Origin: Calothrix sp. NIES-2100
Lineage (GTDB): Bacteria; Cyanobacteriota; Cyanobacteriia; Cyanobacteriales; Nostocaceae
Reading direction: 5' to 3'
DNA: 64,000 nt
Assembly (NCBI RefSeq): GCF_002368195.1
Contig: NZ_AP018178.1
Location: forward strand, 186,001 to 250,000
Shown here piece after piece: positions 45,601 through 55,055 of the stretch. The position numbers were made by a program, and so were the translations under genes. Each line of letters starts with the position of its first letter. The stretch's first letter is position 1. The notes beneath the pieces are model-generated. The model saw only the letters and a program-made list of their open reading frames with translations, was not told where the DNA came from and made no database searches.

Positions 45601-48600
45601 CTACAACCTGATGTTCTCCAGGAGAAATTTGTACATAAGAATCATTGCGAATATAGGGTTGATCAACCCATTTATCTAATACCTTGACTCCATCAACAAA
45701 AATGCGAATTCCATCATCAGCTTGACTGATTAAATTATATAGTCCCCCTTGGAAATAGTTTTTACCTGTCCAGCGCACAGAGAAGTTATCAGCACCTATA
45801 CCAGTGGCGGGACTACCTAATCCCCAATCGTGGTTAATATTACTCTCGTTTTGAGTGAAAGTAGGTGTTCCACTAAGAGAGATATTGTTGTAATATTCAG
45901 CACGATAGGAACTATTCTGATCAATAAAGATACCCTGAGAGCTATCAAACTGAATATTAGTTGGTGCTTCTTTTACATCGACATTAACTGCTGCACCACC
46001 CAAATTTTCGTAATACTGAACGTAAAAATCGTAGTCACCAGACTGCGCCACATTGAAGAAATAGGTACTTGCAGATTCACCAACATTCCTAATCCGCCAA
46101 TCTCCAGCAATGTTAGTGATCTGACCATTAGCTACATTTTTCAGGAAAAAGCGAGTCCCATCATCCGACTGAGTAGTAACTTGGTAAATCTTACCAGCAT
46201 CTAAACGGGTAGTTGTCCACGCTTGCATTGCAAAGTAATCGCTTTGCACATTTGCTGCTGGACTTCCTTCTCCATAGTTAACTTTTAGCGCAACTGAATT
46301 GTTAGTAATCCTAATGGGATTATTGCGTAATTCTCCATTTTGTTTATTAATACTGGAATCAACAGCAATATTTCCTGTTGTTTCATTTAATGTCCAGTAG
46401 CGAATTAATCCCGCTTCATTACCATTTAATTCGCGGTTCAGATAAGTCTGAATATCCGCTTGAGTTCGTACCGCATTCCAGATGCGAACATCATCCATTT
46501 TGCCGTTGAAATATGCATCTGCACTCCAATTACTACGCCCGATATAAGACGTACTACGGGTAACATTTAAGGGAGCGAAAACATTACCTGATGCTTTTAA
46601 TTCTCCATTCCAATAAATGTATCCTTTCCCCTGTCCGTCATTAACCGCAGCAACATGAACCCATTGTTTTTCTGGGAATATATCATTGGTGATCAGTTTT
46701 TGAGTATTTGCTCCCTGGTAAGTTTCCCAGAACATCTTACCGGAATTTTCTACATACCCAAGGATGATATTGTTATTATTGGCTCCATTACCCAAGTCGA
46801 TAATGCGTGACCAACCTTGATGTTTATCCACATAAACCCATGCTTCAACGGTTACAGCACCACCAAAACTTGTAGCGGAAATATTGACATAATCATCCAC
46901 ACCATCAAATTTGAGGTTGCTATTTAGGTTAAATCTGTCAAGTTTGACAGTTGCATCGGGACGGGTAAAATCATAGCTGTTGTAATCAGCTACATTGCTA
47001 GAATTGCGATTAATGAAGCTGACATTCCATTGATTAAGATTAGAAGGTAGACTTAGATTTGGATTTACCCAAGTCGGATTATTGCGCAATTCTGCATTTC
47101 GTTTAGCACTGCTAGAATCAACAGCAATATTTCCAGTTGCATCATTTAACTTCCAATAGCCAATTAATCCAGTTTCATTACCGTTTAATTCGTGATTCAT
47201 GTAACCACGAATTTCATCTAAATTACGTGTTTTATTCCAAATGCGAACCTCGTCTATATTGCCGTTGAGGTATTTATTGACTGCATCATTTGAGAAGCCA
47301 ATATTAATCTTTTTTTGCCAATCAAAATCAGATTTAGTCTTACTGCCAGAAGCTACTAATTGACCATCAATATATAATTTTTGTCCACCAATAGCAGCGC
47401 CAATAGTATAAGCTACGTGATGCCAATTTCCGTCTGCTAAATATAATCCCTTACTCTGAATTTCTTCTGTGTTCCAAAGACGCGCCTTAATATTTCCGCC
47501 TGTTAAGTAAATATGGCGATCGTGTCCACCAGCGCCTAAGTCACCATCAACTACAGCAAATAATCCTGCATTTGGATCGCTGGTTTTAAAGCGAAACTCA
47601 TGGGTAATTTCTGTTTCTGGCTCATCCAGGGAGATACTAAGATAATCATCCACACCATCAAATTTGACATTTCCTCCCAAATTACTATCAGCAATTCGGA
47701 CAATAGCCTCAGTGTTATTTCCTAAGCCATAGCTATTATTCGCTTGTAAACTGAGAACAATAGTTTCATCACCTTCAGTGATTAAATCATCCTTAACATT
47801 AATGGGAAGCGTGACGCTACTTTGTCCCACAGGAATTACAACATAACCACTTAAGGTATCGTAATCAGTACCATTAGTTGCTGTTCCTTGTACCGTATAA
47901 TTAACTGTTAATGCTTGTGTCGTAATTCCGGTACGACTAAAAGTAAATTGACCGGGGTTTGTCGGTTGTCCGGCTAGAGTTTCACCTGCATTAATATCTG
48001 TGGCGCTGATGGTAACTGTGGGTTTATCGTTATCTGCAATATTGACAGTAGAAGTATTCACCGTACCCAAATTGTAATTCGTACCAGTTGCTAAGTTGAG
48101 TACAACTGTCTCATTTCCCTCGAATTCCCCATCATCAATAGGAGTAATGTTAATTAACGCTGTGGATGAACCAGCCGCAAAGGTGATGCTGTTGGTTAAT
48201 TTATTGTAATCTGTACCATTAATTGCTGTCCCTGCAATTGTGTAATTTACTGTTAGTACAGAAGCCGTATTTCCTGTGCGGTTGAGGGTAAATTGACCAG
48301 GATTTGTCGGTTGTCCAGCTAAGATTTCGCCAGCATCGCTATCTGTGGCGCTAATGGAAATTGTCGGTTTATCGTTGTTGTCTACAATGTTGACAGTAGC
48401 AGTATTTAACGTACCCAACTTGTAATTTGTACCAGTTGCTAAGGAGAGTACAACTGTCTCATTCCCCTCAAATTCGGGATCGTCTATGCTATTAATATTA
48501 ATTAATGCTGTGGATGAACCCGCCGCAAAGGTGACGCTGTTGGTTAATTTGTTGTAATCTGTGCCATTAATTGCTGTCCCTGCAATTGTGTAATTTACTG

Positions 48601-50737
48601 TCACTGCTGAAGCCGTATTTCCGATGCGAGTCAGGGTAAATTGACCAGGATTTGTCGGTTGTCCGACTAAGATTTCTTCAGCATTGCTATCTGTGGCGCT
48701 GATGGTAATTGTAGGTGTATCGTTATCTGCAATATTGACAGTAGCAGTATTCACCGTACCCAAATTGTAATTCGCACTAGTTGCTAATGTGAGTACAACT
48801 GTCTCACCGTCCTCCAATGCGACATCATCAATGGGAGTAAGATTAATTAAAGCTGTGGCTGAACCAGCCGCAAAGGTAACGCTGTTGGTTAATTTGTTGT
48901 AATCTGTACCATTGGTTGCTGTCCCTGCAATTGTGTAATTTACTGTTAGTGCAGAAGCCGTATTTCCTGTGCGTGTCAGAGTAAATTGACCGGGGTTTGT
49001 TGTTTGTGCAGCTAAGGTTTCACCAGCATTGTTATCTGTGGCGCTGATGGTAATTGTGGTTTTATCGTTGTCTGCAATGTTGACAGTAGCAGTCTTGGCT
49101 GTACCCAAATTGTAATTTGTAGCCGTTGCTAAGGAGAGTATAACTGTCTCATTCCCCTCAAATGCGACATCATCAATGGGAGTAAGATTAATTAAAGCTG
49201 TGGCTGAACCAGCCGCAAAGGTAACGCTGTTGGTTAATTTGTTGTAATCTGTACCATTGGTTGCTGTCCCTGCAATTGTGTAATTTACTGTTAGTGCAGA
49301 AGCCGTATTTCCTGTGCGTGTCAGAGTAAATTGACCGGGATTTGTTGTTTGTGGGGCTAAGGTTTCGCCAGCATTGTTATCTGTGGCGCTGATGGTAATT
49401 GTGGGTTTATCGTTGTCTGCAATGTTGACAGTAGCAGTATTCACCGTACCCAAATTGTAATTTGTAGCCGTTGCTAAGGAGAGTATAACTGTCTCATTCC
49501 CCTCAAATGCGACATCATCAATGGGAGTAAGATTAATTAAAGCTGTGGCTGAACCAGCCGCAAAGGTAACGCTGTTGGTTAATTTGTTGTAATCTGTACC
49601 ATTGGTTGCTGTCCCTCCAATTGTGTAATTTACTGTTAGTGCAGAAGCCGTATTTCCTGTGCGTGTCAGAGTAAATTGACCGGGATTTGTTGTTTGTGGG
49701 GCTAAGGTTTCGCCAGCATTGTTATCTGTGGCGCTGATGGTAATTGTGGGTTTATCGTTGTCTGCAATGTTGACAGTAGCAGTATTCACCGTACCCAAAT
49801 TGTAATTTGTAGCCGTTGCTAAGGAGAGTATAACTGTCTCATTCCCCTCAAATGCGACATCATCAATGGGAGTAAGATTAATTAAAGCTGTGGCTGAACC
49901 AGCCGCAAAGGTAACGCTGTTGGTTAATTTGTTGTAATCTGTACCATTGGTTGCTGTCCCTGCAATTGTGTAATTTACTGTTAGTGCAGAAGCCGTATTT
50001 CCTGTGCGTGTCAGAGTAAATTGACCGGGATTTGTTGTTTGTGTGGCTAAGGTTTCACCTGCATTGTTATCTGTGGCGCTGATGGTAATTGTGGGTATGA
50101 GAGTTGACTGTTCAACTACCAATGAGTGTCCATCAATAAAAATTGTTGTCGTATCATCTTCAGCACGAAGCTTAATAATCTGCTCTGCACTCAGTTGGTT
50201 ACCTGAAATCAATTCAGCTAATATCTCACCTTCATCGCCAGGGGAGTCAATAGAATTAGCGTAAGCATCTAAAAAGTGTCCTTCTTCTTCTACAAGGACT
50301 TTGCCTATAGCGGTTGGGTTATCTGCATTCTGCGCGAGAAAAACACTATTAATATATATGGTGTTTGTATCTTTAGCATATGCACCTAAAGCACCATTCA
50401 TCTGAGCATTAGAGAGAAATTGCACATCTGGCAATACACCATAGCTTTCACTCAATATCTCAGCACCTAATGCTGCTGCTTTATTAACATCAAAAGATTC
50501 TCCGAAAGCAATCTGAGCTACTTCAGCAAAGTTAGTTTTAAAAATACTCCCAGCAGCGTAAAATAATGCGTTGGTTGGGTTAATTTCGTTTTGCCATGCT
50601 TGGATGAGAGTCTCACCGGCTAATGATAAAAGTTGCTGTGAACTGAATCCTTGCCAATCAGCTTGTAAAGGATTTAGCGAATTATTATCTAATTCTGGCA
50701 ACGAAGAATTGATGTTAACTTCAGGATTGTCAAACAT
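42623..50737 (-). CDS. Giant exoprotein 1: EEEGH domain, 7 Calx-beta, LamG, PA14-like, 4 LysM, unknown C-terminus
   Basis: 2704 residues. An N-terminal domain (about 20-200) has VLVEEEGHFLDAY and DSPGDEGEI, a metalloprotease-like region found in cyanobacterial exoproteins. Seven Calx-beta repeats (about 213-1013) follow, then two LamG-type segments (about 1020-1220 and 1270-1470), a PA14-like segment near 1486-1570 and four clear PA14-like copies starting AEYFNN or alike (about 1610-2150). Four LysM domains (YTVKPNDTLWGIAQ type, about 2163-2430) should bind peptidoglycan. The last 250 residues are unrecognised, with a VADIYDFEN motif near the end. No Sec signal is seen, so export may be by a type I or other route. 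Paralogue at 59235. Confidence 0.88.
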   Translation of the reverse strand: MFDNPEVNINSSLPELDNNSLNPLQADWQGFSSQQLLSLAGETLIQAWQNEINPTNALFYAAGSIFKTNFAEVAQIAFGESFDVNKAAALGAEILSESYGVLPDVQFLSNAQMNGALGAYAKDTNTIYINSVFLAQNADNPTAIGKVLVEEEGHFLDAYANSIDSPGDEGEILAELISGNQLSAEQIIKLRAEDDTTTIFIDGHSLVVEQSTLIPTITISATDNNAGETLATQTTNPGQFTLTRTGNTASALTVNYTIAGTATNGTDYNKLTNSVTFAAGSATALINLTPIDDVAFEGNETVILSLATATNYNLGTVNTATVNIADNDKPTITISATDNNAGETLAPQTTNPGQFTLTRTGNTASALTVNYTIGGTATNGTDYNKLTNSVTFAAGSATALINLTPIDDVAFEGNETVILSLATATNYNLGTVNTATVNIADNDKPTITISATDNNAGETLAPQTTNPGQFTLTRTGNTASALTVNYTIAGTATNGTDYNKLTNSVTFAAGSATALINLTPIDDVAFEGNETVILSLATATNYNLGTAKTATVNIADNDKTTITISATDNNAGETLAAQTTNPGQFTLTRTGNTASALTVNYTIAGTATNGTDYNKLTNSVTFAAGSATALINLTPIDDVALEDGETVVLTLATSANYNLGTVNTATVNIADNDTPTITISATDSNAEEILVGQPTNPGQFTLTRIGNTASAVTVNYTIAGTAINGTDYNKLTNSVTFAAGSSTALININSIDDPEFEGNETVVLSLATGTNYKLGTLNTATVNIVDNNDKPTISISATDSDAGEILAGQPTNPGQFTLNRTGNTASVLTVNYTIAGTAINGTDYNKLTNSITFAAGSSTALINITPIDDGEFEGNETVVLNLATGTNYNLGTVNTSTVNIADNDKPTVTISATDINAGETLAGQPTNPGQFTFSRTGITTQALTVNYTVQGTATNGTDYDTLSGYVVIPVGQSSVTLPINVKDDLITEGDETIVLSLQANNSYGLGNNTEAIVRIADSNLGGNVKFDGVDDYLSISLDEPETEITHEFRFKTSDPNAGLFAVVDGDLGAGGHDRHIYLTGGNIKARLWNTEEIQSKGLYLADGNWHHVAYTIGAAIGGQKLYIDGQLVASGSKTKSDFDWQKKINIGFSNDAVNKYLNGNIDEVRIWNKTRNLDEIRGYMNHELNGNETGLIGYWKLNDATGNIAVDSSSAKRNAELRNNPTWVNPNLSLPSNLNQWNVSFINRNSSNVADYNSYDFTRPDATVKLDRFNLNSNLKFDGVDDYVNISATSFGGAVTVEAWVYVDKHQGWSRIIDLGNGANNNNIILGYVENSGKMFWETYQGANTQKLITNDIFPEKQWVHVAAVNDGQGKGYIYWNGELKASGNVFAPLNVTRSTSYIGRSNWSADAYFNGKMDDVRIWNAVRTQADIQTYLNRELNGNEAGLIRYWTLNETTGNIAVDSSINKQNGELRNNPIRITNNSVALKVNYGEGSPAANVQSDYFAMQAWTTTRLDAGKIYQVTTQSDDGTRFFLKNVANGQITNIAGDWRIRNVGESASTYFFNVAQSGDYDFYVQYYENLGGAAVNVDVKEAPTNIQFDSSQGIFIDQNSSYRAEYYNNISLSGTPTFTQNESNINHDWGLGSPATGIGADNFSVRWTGKNYFQGGLYNLISQADDGIRIFVDGVKVLDKWVDQPYIRNDSYVQISPGEHQVVVEYFEHGGNAIHNLRWERLRDLNDWQTGVLPINTFQAEYFNNRSLSGNPSFKQVEDRIYHQWGTGGPGNGVANDNFSARWTGLYNFAAGSYFFRAIADDGVRLWIDDNLVIDAWKDQGATNYGFNRFLSDGLHRIKVEYYENGADAITNVWWEQSTQTGQWNAEYFNNRDLSGNPTFTRAEGESITPIKALSNNIVSQPLYNELGSKIDYFWGVGGPGNGVGNDGFSARWAGVFQFDEGNYLFRANADDGIRIWVDDQLVVNGWKDQGFAAYGANRYLTAGQHKVKVEYYENGGDAAVKTWWEKVGATGLWTGQYFNNTDLSGTPVFTNPAEASLRYDWGSGSPGNGVNNDNFSARWIGVFNFEEDNYRFSNSVDDGMKIWIDDQLIHDTWNGRNAVNYSVDRFLTKGDHKIQVEYREFGGLAISKIWWDRIVQAPVYTPPALPAPTPVRDTYTVKPNDTLWGIAQSYYGDGSKWTQIQRADGSTYTSEQAKYLQIGAVVYIPKGTSTPALPNRISYTVQPNDTLWGIAQSFLGDGTRWTTIQRGDGSTYTSEQARYLQIGAVVYIPQANTENTASVSPVANLPSYIIKSGDTLWDIASQYMGSGAKWTSILKANGTSFTEAEARRLQIGTIVYFPPNTNTSKPVGASPVVNLPSYVIQSGDTLWDVAQRYLGNGTRWTSILKQNGTQFSDAEARQLQAGTVVYFPAGTDTSRPIVSNPSTPRINNPVDNPSVNPPIQEPISGNPGSGNPDKGYYNGDSTPYNQVANFIERAKQGYESEKPWDLDFIKKARLSGLKISLYGLANTWDSWGWDDAAQLLRHFLDNNGDTWYANAGSSVSIDELIRESGNFREILFQNAIKDAVQRSKSYIASDYSGGNLEQQWGNAVGHFDLWDDGGNWSEALGGFSYRYSAGFTKVSSNIISINVKFYVADIYDFENDSWAGWILEAINELHKAGYAKNFAVSGESREYTWLYSIDSGFLDSIGGVWNDTFV
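48700..50095 (-). repeat. 345-bp tandem repeats coding for Calx-beta domains
   Basis: Four copies are almost identical; the marker CAAAGGTAAC recurs at 48871, 49216, 49561 and 49906, exactly 345 bp (115 codons) apart. Three further, more diverged copies lie at lower coordinates (to about 47700). The near-identity points to recent unequal exchange or gene conversion. Confidence 0.92.
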
Positions 50738-51322
50738 AGTTCAGTTAGTTCGGAATATTGAAAATAAACAGAATTTCTGAAACATTAAACTTGCCAAAGT
50801 CAATCTATGACTGAGTATTTCATACTTTATTTAAAGCATGATTTAGCGAAGTTTATATGCAATTAAATTGGCTAAAATATCTATCAAATACATCATGACA
50901 AGTTAAGTTGAAGCGTGGCTATAGCGTGATTACCTAAATTGTGATGAATTTAATGTGAGTTGGATGCAGTAAAAAAAGGTACAAAAAAATGATGAGACTG
51001 AAATTAGATGAAAAATAGATGAAAAACGGCTTCGGGAAGACAAAAAAGTAAATTATCTAGTCAGCTTTGGGCTATTGTGTTCTACTCGCGATCGCAAATA
51101 CAACCTTTGATTGCAAATTTGCATCATCTCAACCTGTGGAAATTACTCAAGAGTAATTCACCTGTACAATGTGCGAGTTTTTGGGATTTGTCTGCAAAAC
51201 CTGATTTTAAGCGATCGCCTTCTTGCTCACTAAGTTGCGTGAATAAATCAAAATTTACGGTATAATTTTTATCCAAATTCTCCGAAAATTACTAACCAAT
51301 AACCTATTTTGCACAAAAAATT
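50738..51322. other. Divergent intergenic region
   Basis: 585 AT-rich bases between the giant gene and the papain-like gene hold no supported gene. Two HIP1 sites are near 51088 and 51210. Promoters for both flanking genes are expected here but I see no convincing boxes. Confidence 0.5.
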
Positions 51323-52126
51323 ATGACTTCCCAACCTTTAGATACATCAATTATTGCCGCCCTTGCAGACTTTGAAAAATCCAATTCCCCCAGTGTGTGG
51401 GCAAATTTGGATAAAAAGCAAGTGCTGGCGGAAATTAAAATCCGCCTCAACGATCCTTTTCAAGTTAATCAGGGGGGACAACCATTTTGTGGCCCTGCAT
51501 CAATTTTGTTTGAACTGATTCGCAAACAACCACTCAGATATGTGCAAATTTGCCGCAGTCTGTTTGAAACTGGGGGTTTTGCAGGACAAACTAAACGCAT
51601 TCAAGCAACTGAGAGGCTGCGGCGCTCTCAAGGTAGACTAAGGATGAGTCAAGCAGATTGGATGGTTTTGGCAACATTACGAGAATCGGAAAATCTGATT
51701 TTTCCTGTGGAACCAGATGCACCGGATATTCTCCGCAATTTAGCTGGTATGACTAAATCTTGGGAAATGAAAGGCTGGACACAGGAAGTTTTAAACTATC
51801 GCCAAGTCAAGTACATCCATACATATATATATGGTGAAACTGAAGCTTTGAATACAGCGACACAAGCGATCGCCTCTGGTGGTGTAGCTTTTGCTTTAAT
51901 TACTGCTGATGGTTTACTTGACACTGGTAATCAGCCATTTTTGCCTTACCCGAATCATTGGATCACCATACTGGGGAATATCTCAATTAAAAGAGGTTTA
52001 TTGTGGTCAAAAGATACTGGACGTTTCAGCATGGATGTCTACTCTTGGGCAAAAAAATATTACATCGACAAGGGTAAAGGCCATTTCGAGGATTATTTCT
52101 GGGGTGTGGTTTTGGGTTCGATGTAA
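51323..52126 (+). CDS. Papain-like cysteine peptidase domain protein
   Basis: 267 residues, no signal peptide. Gln53-x-x-Cys56-Gly-Pro-Ala (GGQPFCGPASILFEL) and a later His212 in YPNHWITILGNI are the order and setting of the oxyanion Gln, nucleophile and base of papain-fold peptidases. The middle (FETGGFAGQTKRIQATERLR) is helical. No named family is recognised. It might be a housekeeping peptidase or an effector-type protein; it is divergent from the giant exoprotein gene, which may be chance. Confidence 0.6.
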   Translation: MTSQPLDTSIIAALADFEKSNSPSVWANLDKKQVLAEIKIRLNDPFQVNQGGQPFCGPASILFELIRKQPLRYVQICRSLFETGGFAGQTKRIQATERLRRSQGRLRMSQADWMVLATLRESENLIFPVEPDAPDILRNLAGMTKSWEMKGWTQEVLNYRQVKYIHTYIYGETEALNTATQAIASGGVAFALITADGLLDTGNQPFLPYPNHWITILGNISIKRGLLWSKDTGRFSMDVYSWAKKYYIDKGKGHFEDYFWGVVLGSM

Positions 52127-52137
52127 TTAGGCACAAT

Positions 52138-52200
52138 CAGTTCGTAGTAAGCACAAAGCGTGCTTAAAAATTCACCGACTAAAGTCCTGACTACGAACTG
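52138..52200. repeat. 63-bp element with 11-bp terminal inverted repeats
   Basis: CAGTTCGTAGT at 52138-52148 is matched exactly by ACTACGAACTG at 52190-52200. Inside is a hairpin AAGCAC/GTGCTT (52149-52165) and GACTAAAGTCCTGA. It resembles small non-autonomous repeat elements of Nostoc genomes; a decayed relative may be at 1382-1433. Confidence 0.75.
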
Positions 52201-52338
52201 ATGCGAAACCTTGAGGTGGGGATAAGCGTCTATAGCATCAGTATTTATCTGAAATTAGTCCAGATGGGATTTTTCACGTTTGGATAGAGTAGTTGAGATA
52301 ATTAAAATACAAGCTGAAATTCTAAATTGTAAATTGCT

Positions 52339-52836
52339 ATGATGTCCTCCTATCGATTGACCAAAGCGCAAATACGTCGCTGTGCCTTAAGCTTGGTGTT
52401 ACCAGTGACTCTCTTGGGTGCAATGGTGATTCCTCCCCAAGTGCAAAGTGTTACGGCACAAACATCTGGGGGAAATCGCCCTTTGACAATTCGCTCGGAT
52501 GTCCAAGAATATGATGCCAAAAGCCAAGTGGTAACTGCTCGCGGCAATGTGCAAATGTTATATCCGGCACGCCAGATTCAGGCAACAGCTACTCAAGCAC
52601 AATATTTTAGCAAGGAACGCCGGATTGATTTTAGTGGGAATGTCTATATTTTGCAACAGGGCGGCAATAGTATCCGCGCAGAGAAAGTAACTTATCTGAT
52701 TGACGAAGGACGATTTGTGGCTTTGCCCGAATCTAACCGTCAGGTAGAGTCTATTTATATGGTACAGGATGGAGAACTTGGCGGACAATCTGCAAAACCT
52801 GCCCCAAAGACACCAGATCTCAAAGGTTCTAATTAG
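52339..52836 (+). CDS. lptA: LptA/OstA-type periplasmic protein
   Basis: 165 residues. Signal peptide or anchor (about 13-33; LSLVLPVTLLGAMVIPP), then an OstA beta-jellyroll: PLTIRSDVQEYDAKSQVVTARGNVQM, ATQAQYFSKERRIDFSGNVYI and NSIRAEKVTYLIDEG. It bridges lipopolysaccharide transport between inner and outer membrane. Followed after 26 bp by lptB and then an LptF/G gene, so the three form one transport cluster. Confidence 0.88.
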   Translation: MMSSYRLTKAQIRRCALSLVLPVTLLGAMVIPPQVQSVTAQTSGGNRPLTIRSDVQEYDAKSQVVTARGNVQMLYPARQIQATATQAQYFSKERRIDFSGNVYILQQGGNSIRAEKVTYLIDEGRFVALPESNRQVESIYMVQDGELGGQSAKPAPKTPDLKGSN

Positions 52837-52862
52837 CAGTAACAGAGAGGGGCATCAAGAAA

Positions 52863-53591
52863 GTGAAAATTATTTTGGAGAATATCCACAAATCTTACGG
52901 TAAGCGGCAGATTGTCAATCGTGTTAACCTTTCTGTAGCTCAAGGAGAAGTTGTTGGTTTATTAGGGCCGAATGGCGCAGGTAAAACGACAACCTTTTAT
53001 ATCGCCACAGGGTTAGAAAAACCCAATCAGGGAAAAGTCTGGCTAGATAATCTCGATATTACCGCAATGCCAATGCACAAGCGGGCAAGGTTGGGTATTG
53101 GCTATCTAGCGCAGGAAGCAAGTGTTTTTCGCCAGCTTTCGGTACGCGATAACATACTCTTAGTACTAGAGCAAACCAATGTACCACAGTGGGAATGGTC
53201 AGGGCGAACCCAAAATTTACTGCGGGAGTTTCGTTTGGAAAAAGTAGCTAACAGTAAAGGAATTCAACTTTCTGGTGGTGAACGCCGCCGGACGGAATTA
53301 GCTAGAGCTTTAGCTTCTGGTAGAGAAGGGCCAAAATTTTTACTTTTGGATGAACCATTTGCTGGAGTCGATCCAATTGCAGTTTCGGAGATTCAACAGA
53401 TTGTAGCGCGACTTCGCGATCGCGGTATGGGTATCTTAATAACAGATCACAATGTCCGCGAAACTTTGGCTATTACTGATCGCGCCTATATCATGCGCGA
53501 GGGACAAATTCTCGCTTTTGGTAATGCCAATGAACTTTATAATAACCCGCTAGTGCGTCAATATTACTTAGGCGATAATTTCCAAGTTTAA
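52863..53591 (+). CDS. lptB: LPS export ABC transporter ATP-binding protein
   Basis: 242 residues, GTG start at 52863. Walker A is GPNGAGKTT, signature LSGGERRR, Walker B FLLLDEPFAGVDP, His-loop ITDHNVRETL; the last is typical of LptB and related branched transporters. It powers extraction of lipopolysaccharide with LptF/LptG. Second gene of the lpt cluster. Confidence 0.94.
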   Translation: MKIILENIHKSYGKRQIVNRVNLSVAQGEVVGLLGPNGAGKTTTFYIATGLEKPNQGKVWLDNLDITAMPMHKRARLGIGYLAQEASVFRQLSVRDNILLVLEQTNVPQWEWSGRTQNLLREFRLEKVANSKGIQLSGGERRRTELARALASGREGPKFLLLDEPFAGVDPIAVSEIQQIVARLRDRGMGILITDHNVRETLAITDRAYIMREGQILAFGNANELYNNPLVRQYYLGDNFQV

Positions 53592-53765
53592 AACCAAATT
53601 GATTAATTAATAATTTCTCTGGAGATTGTTACACCTTTATTATTACCATTTAATCCAGAGGTTTTATCTTTATTTCCAGCGACTGATAATTTATTTTCCT
53701 GATTAAATTTACTTTCAAGGTTTGGCTGTGTCTGGGTTCTAGATATTTACTTTTTAAGTTAGTGT

Positions 53766-54941
53766 ATGATTACAAAAAAGCTCACATCTTATTACACCCT
53801 CAATTCGCTGATGCCTTTTACGATCATGGATCGCTACCTAACCAGCGAATTACTACCGCCGTTTTTATTTGGGGTGGGAGCTTTTTCATCAATTGGGGTG
53901 ACAATTGATGCCGTATTTGACTTAGTCAGAAAAATCGTAGAATCTGGGCTACCGATAGATATTGCGCTGCAAGTTTTTGTTTTAAAACTGCCAACTTTCA
54001 TTGTTTTAGCCTTTCCTATGTCCACTTTGTTAGCTACTTTGATGACTTACAGTCGTCTTTCTAGCGAGAGTGAACTCATTGCCCTGCGGGGCTGTGGGGT
54101 AAGTGTTTATCGGATGGTTTTTACTGCTGTGATGTTAAGTTTAGTCGTCACAGGGCTGACATTTGTGTTTAACGAGCATATAGCACCAGCTGCAAGTTAT
54201 CAAGCAAATATGACTTTAAACAACGCCTTAAAGTCAGATAAACCAATTTTAAAACAACAAAACATTTTCTATCCGGAATATCGAGATGTCAAGGGGGAGG
54301 ATGGGACGACAAATAGAATATTGACACGCTTGTTTTACGCTGACCAATTTGATGGTAAGCGTATGACAGGTTTGACAATTATTGACCGTTCGGAAAAAAA
54401 TCTCAATCAAATTGTCGTAGCAGAATCAGGGCAATGGAACGCATCACAAAACGTTTGGGATTTTTATAACGGCACCATCTATTTAGTATCGCCCGATCGC
54501 TCCTATCGCAACATTCTGCGATTTGAACACCAACAACTGCGCCTTCCCCGCACAGCATTAAGTTTGGCAGAAAAAAGCCGCGACTACGGCGAGATGAATA
54601 TTTCCGAAGCCATAGAACAACTAGCTGTAGAACGTCTCGGTGGCGATCGCCAAAAAATCCGTAAACTGGAAGTCCGAATTCAACAAAAAATCGCCTTACC
54701 ATTTGTCTGTGTAGTGTTTGGCTTAGTAGGCGCAGCGATGGGAAGCATACCCCAGCGCACTGGACGCGGCACAAGTTTTGGGATTAGTGTCATTGTCATT
54801 TTCTCATATTACTTCCTCAGCTTTATTACTGGAGCCTTAGGACAGGCGAATATCCTCTCTCCCTTTATGGGGGCGTGGCTACCTAACTTTATCGGCTTGG
54901 GAACAGGGCTATTTTTATTGATGCGAGTGGCGCAAAGATAA
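53766..54941 (+). CDS. LptF/LptG family permease
   Basis: 391 residues with six membrane helices, three before and three after a periplasmic beta-jellyroll (about 130-300). MDRYLTSELLPPFLFGVGAF starts the first helix; SRLSSESELIALRGCGVSVYR is the coupling-helix motif contacting LptB. The C-terminal helices include FGLVGAAMGSIPQR. Only one gene of the F/G pair is here, as usual in cyanobacteria. ATGs at 53811 and 53826 are alternative starts that would begin nearer the family start. Confidence 0.92.
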   Translation: MITKKLTSYYTLNSLMPFTIMDRYLTSELLPPFLFGVGAFSSIGVTIDAVFDLVRKIVESGLPIDIALQVFVLKLPTFIVLAFPMSTLLATLMTYSRLSSESELIALRGCGVSVYRMVFTAVMLSLVVTGLTFVFNEHIAPAASYQANMTLNNALKSDKPILKQQNIFYPEYRDVKGEDGTTNRILTRLFYADQFDGKRMTGLTIIDRSEKNLNQIVVAESGQWNASQNVWDFYNGTIYLVSPDRSYRNILRFEHQQLRLPRTALSLAEKSRDYGEMNISEAIEQLAVERLGGDRQKIRKLEVRIQQKIALPFVCVVFGLVGAAMGSIPQRTGRGTSFGISVIVIFSYYFLSFITGALGQANILSPFMGAWLPNFIGLGTGLFLLMRVAQR

Positions 54942-54943
54942 AG

Positions 54944-55050
54944 GGCATTGGGCATTGGGCATTGGGCATGGGGCATTGGGCATGGGGCATTTGTCCCCCT
55001 TGTCCTCCTTGTCCCCCCTGCCCCCCCTGCCCCCCTGCCCCCATTCCCTC
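54944..55050. repeat. GGGCATT heptamer tandem and C-rich repeats
   Basis: About seven copies of GGGCATT/GGGCATG are followed by TTGTCCC- and CCCCCTG-type copies. This is the reverse complement family of the 37019-37133 repeat and lies between the convergent LptF/G and CBS-CP12 genes. Confidence 0.88.
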
Positions 55051-55055
55051 ATCCC

